From Streptosporangiaceae bacterium (lineage in GTDB: Bacteria; Actinomycetota; Actinomycetes; Streptosporangiales; Streptosporangiaceae), in assembly GCA_019239975.1 (NCBI GenBank), contig JAFAZE010000004.1, positions 1 through 62,726 on the forward strand: 62,726 nt of DNA, given 5' to 3'. A program made the translations under genes and the position numbers. Of this stretch, positions 61,357 through 62,726 are shown piece by piece. Position 1 is the first letter of the stretch, and every line of letters begins with the position of its first letter. The notes under the pieces are model-generated. The model had not been told where the DNA came from. It saw only the letters and a list, made by a program, of their open reading frames with translations, and did not search any database.

Positions 61357-62621
61357 TCAGGACGGCCACTGAGACCTGCCGGTGCTGGTGTCCGGTTCGC
61401 CGTGGATAGAGAGCTTGCGGGCTGCGGGGTTGGACGCCAGGACGACCCCCGTAAGGAGCATCAGTCCGCTGGCGAGGCAGAACGGGAGCCGGGCGCCGGC
61501 GGCGGCCAGCGCGCCCATGACCGCTAGCGAGACGGGGGGCAAGACGGCCCGCGGCAGGCTGATCAGGCTGCTGACCCGGCCGAGCATCCCGGCGGGGTGC
61601 TGAGCTGGATCCAGGTGGGGAGGGCGACATCGCTGGCGTAGGCGATGCCGGCGCCGAGCACGGCCAGCAGGCCGCAGGCCACCGGCACGGACGCGGCCGC
61701 GCCGATCACCGCGAAGGCGGTGCCCTCGCCCAGGGCCATGCCGGTGATCAGCAGCCCCCAGCGGCGCGGCAGTCCGGTGATCGCGGCTGAGATCGCGCCC
61801 AGCAGCTGCCCGGCGCCCCAGCAGGCGATCAGGGCGCCCAGGGCCAGTGACCCGTGGCCGCTGGCCCGGACCAGCGCGGGGAGCGCCACGGCGAACAGCC
61901 CGCTGTAGGCCAGCGTCGAGGCCGAGACGATGACCAGGACGGCGCGCACGCCCGCCGTGCCGCGCGCATAGGACAACCCGGCGGCGATGCTGGACAGCAG
62001 GCCGCGCGTCGGCCGCCGCTGATGCTGCCGGGGCGTGACCGCGGCCAGCGCGCGGGAGATAGTTACGGCGGCGGTGAAGAACGTCGCCGCGTTGACCGCG
62101 AAGACCGCGGCGGGCGAAAACGCGGTCAGCACGGCTCCGCCCAGCAGCGGCCCAGCGATCATCGCGGCCTGTTCCCCTGTGGCTACCACGGCGTTGGCCG
62201 CCGGCAGGTCGCCGGGATCCGCCAAGAGGGGCACGAGGCTGCCGCTGGCCGGCCAGAAGAACGCATCCGCCAGCCCGAACGCCGCGGCCATCGCGTAGAA
62301 CTGCCAGAGGCGCGCCGATCCGGTCAGCGTAAGCACGCACAGGCCCGTGACCAGCAGCCCCCGGGACAGATGCGAACAGAGCATCACCTGCCTGGGGGAC
62401 CACCGGTCCGTAATCGCGCCGCCGGCCAAGAGCAGCAGCCCGTTGGGGACGGCGGCGCAGATCATGACGGCCGCCAGGGTCACTGCCGAACCGGTGGCCG
62501 ACAGCACCAGCCAGGCGAACGCCACCTGGTAGGCGTAATCGCCCAGCATGGAAAGGACCTCGCCGCCCGCTACCGCCCGGAACGTGCGATCGTGCAGCAC
62601 GCGGCCACTGGCCCAGTGCAC
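61357..62621 (-). pseudogene. MFS transporter with a 3' frameshift
   Basis: From GTG 62621 (VHWASGRVLHDRTF, with GGAGGGAG five bases upstream) an MFS protein of the enterobactin-exporter/MdtG-like type runs in one frame: GGEVLSMLGDYAYQVAFAWL, GGAITDRWSPRQVMLCSHLS. After LPTWIQLSTPPG it passes into another frame at about 61588, which continues the family sequence GMLGRVSSLISLPRAVLPPV and the final two helices to a stop at 61357. One base appears missing in CCGCCGGG-ATGCTC. It is either a pseudogene or a sequencing error; if translated as is, the protein would lose its last helices. Confidence 0.75.
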
Positions 62622-62726
62622 CAGCTCCCTCCCTCCCTGGCTGTCATGGGCGGCGGGTAGCGATGGCGGGCTGCGGACCGGCCATCCGTCGTCGCCCTTT
62701 CTCAATGAGCGTGCCCTGGTCTACCA

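Overview
The window is very GC-rich actinomycete-type DNA: strong G/C at third codon positions, many GTG starts, 4-base ATGA/GTGA overlaps inside operons, several genes that look leaderless, an initiator tRNA without encoded CCA, and Zur, HspR-type and GntR/FCD regulation. It reads as a chromosomal stretch of a soil actinomycete. Genus cannot be fixed from sequence alone. No CRISPR array, intact insertion sequence, prophage or rRNA was seen.

Layout. 1-5.2 kb: an AraC-type regulator cut by the left edge, a SWIM zinc-finger protein overlapping a SNF2 helicase, and a decayed copy of the SWIM gene on the other strand. 5.2-9.6 kb: an acidic protein, a divergent seryl-tRNA synthetase and a small membrane protein. 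8.8-13.4 kb: a TetR regulator divergent from an MMPL transporter, then a convergent MFS transporter. 13.5-15 kb: two CrcB fluoride-channel genes behind a structured leader, and a rhodanese.

15.4-26.7 kb is the most coherent block. It holds a GntR/FCD regulator, a FolB-like protein, an aldo/keto reductase, L-fuconate dehydratase, a CUT2 sugar ABC transporter, a short-chain dehydrogenase and LutABC. Together with a secreted GH29 alpha-L-fucosidase (38.3 kb) and an RbsD/FucU mutarotase (33.3 kb) it describes release, import and non-phosphorylative oxidation of L-fucose to pyruvate and L-lactate. Five related 15-bp sites resembling AGACATCGGATGTCT lie at the regulator, transporter, dehydrogenase and fucosidase promoters, so these units look like one regulon.

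26.2-33.1 kb: a deaminase, a HAD phosphatase, a GvpU-like protein, a YihY/DUF4235/DUF3618 membrane-stress operon, and Lon protease behind a HAIR (HspR) site. 33.3-38.3 kb: mutarotase, Zur and a znuACBB zinc-import operon behind a Zur box. 38.3-46.5 kb: fucosidase, a secreted companion, a YyaL-type protein, an NlpC/P60 hydrolase, and an HTH/Clp_N pair with its promoter built from two palindromes. 46.9-60.8 kb: a divergent ATP-type PEP carboxykinase, a cis-prenyltransferase, PhoH2, and a surface-glycan-like set (GT2, class III aminotransferase, IspD/TarI-like cytidylyltransferase, DUF5941 membrane protein, two polytopic glycosyltransferase-like proteins). The right end has tRNA-fMet and a frameshifted MFS transporter.

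Two oddities recur. Several genes run well past the expected end of their protein family because a stop codon is missing. A 53-bp repeat sits in the same reading frame at the 3' ends of two unrelated genes of this kind.
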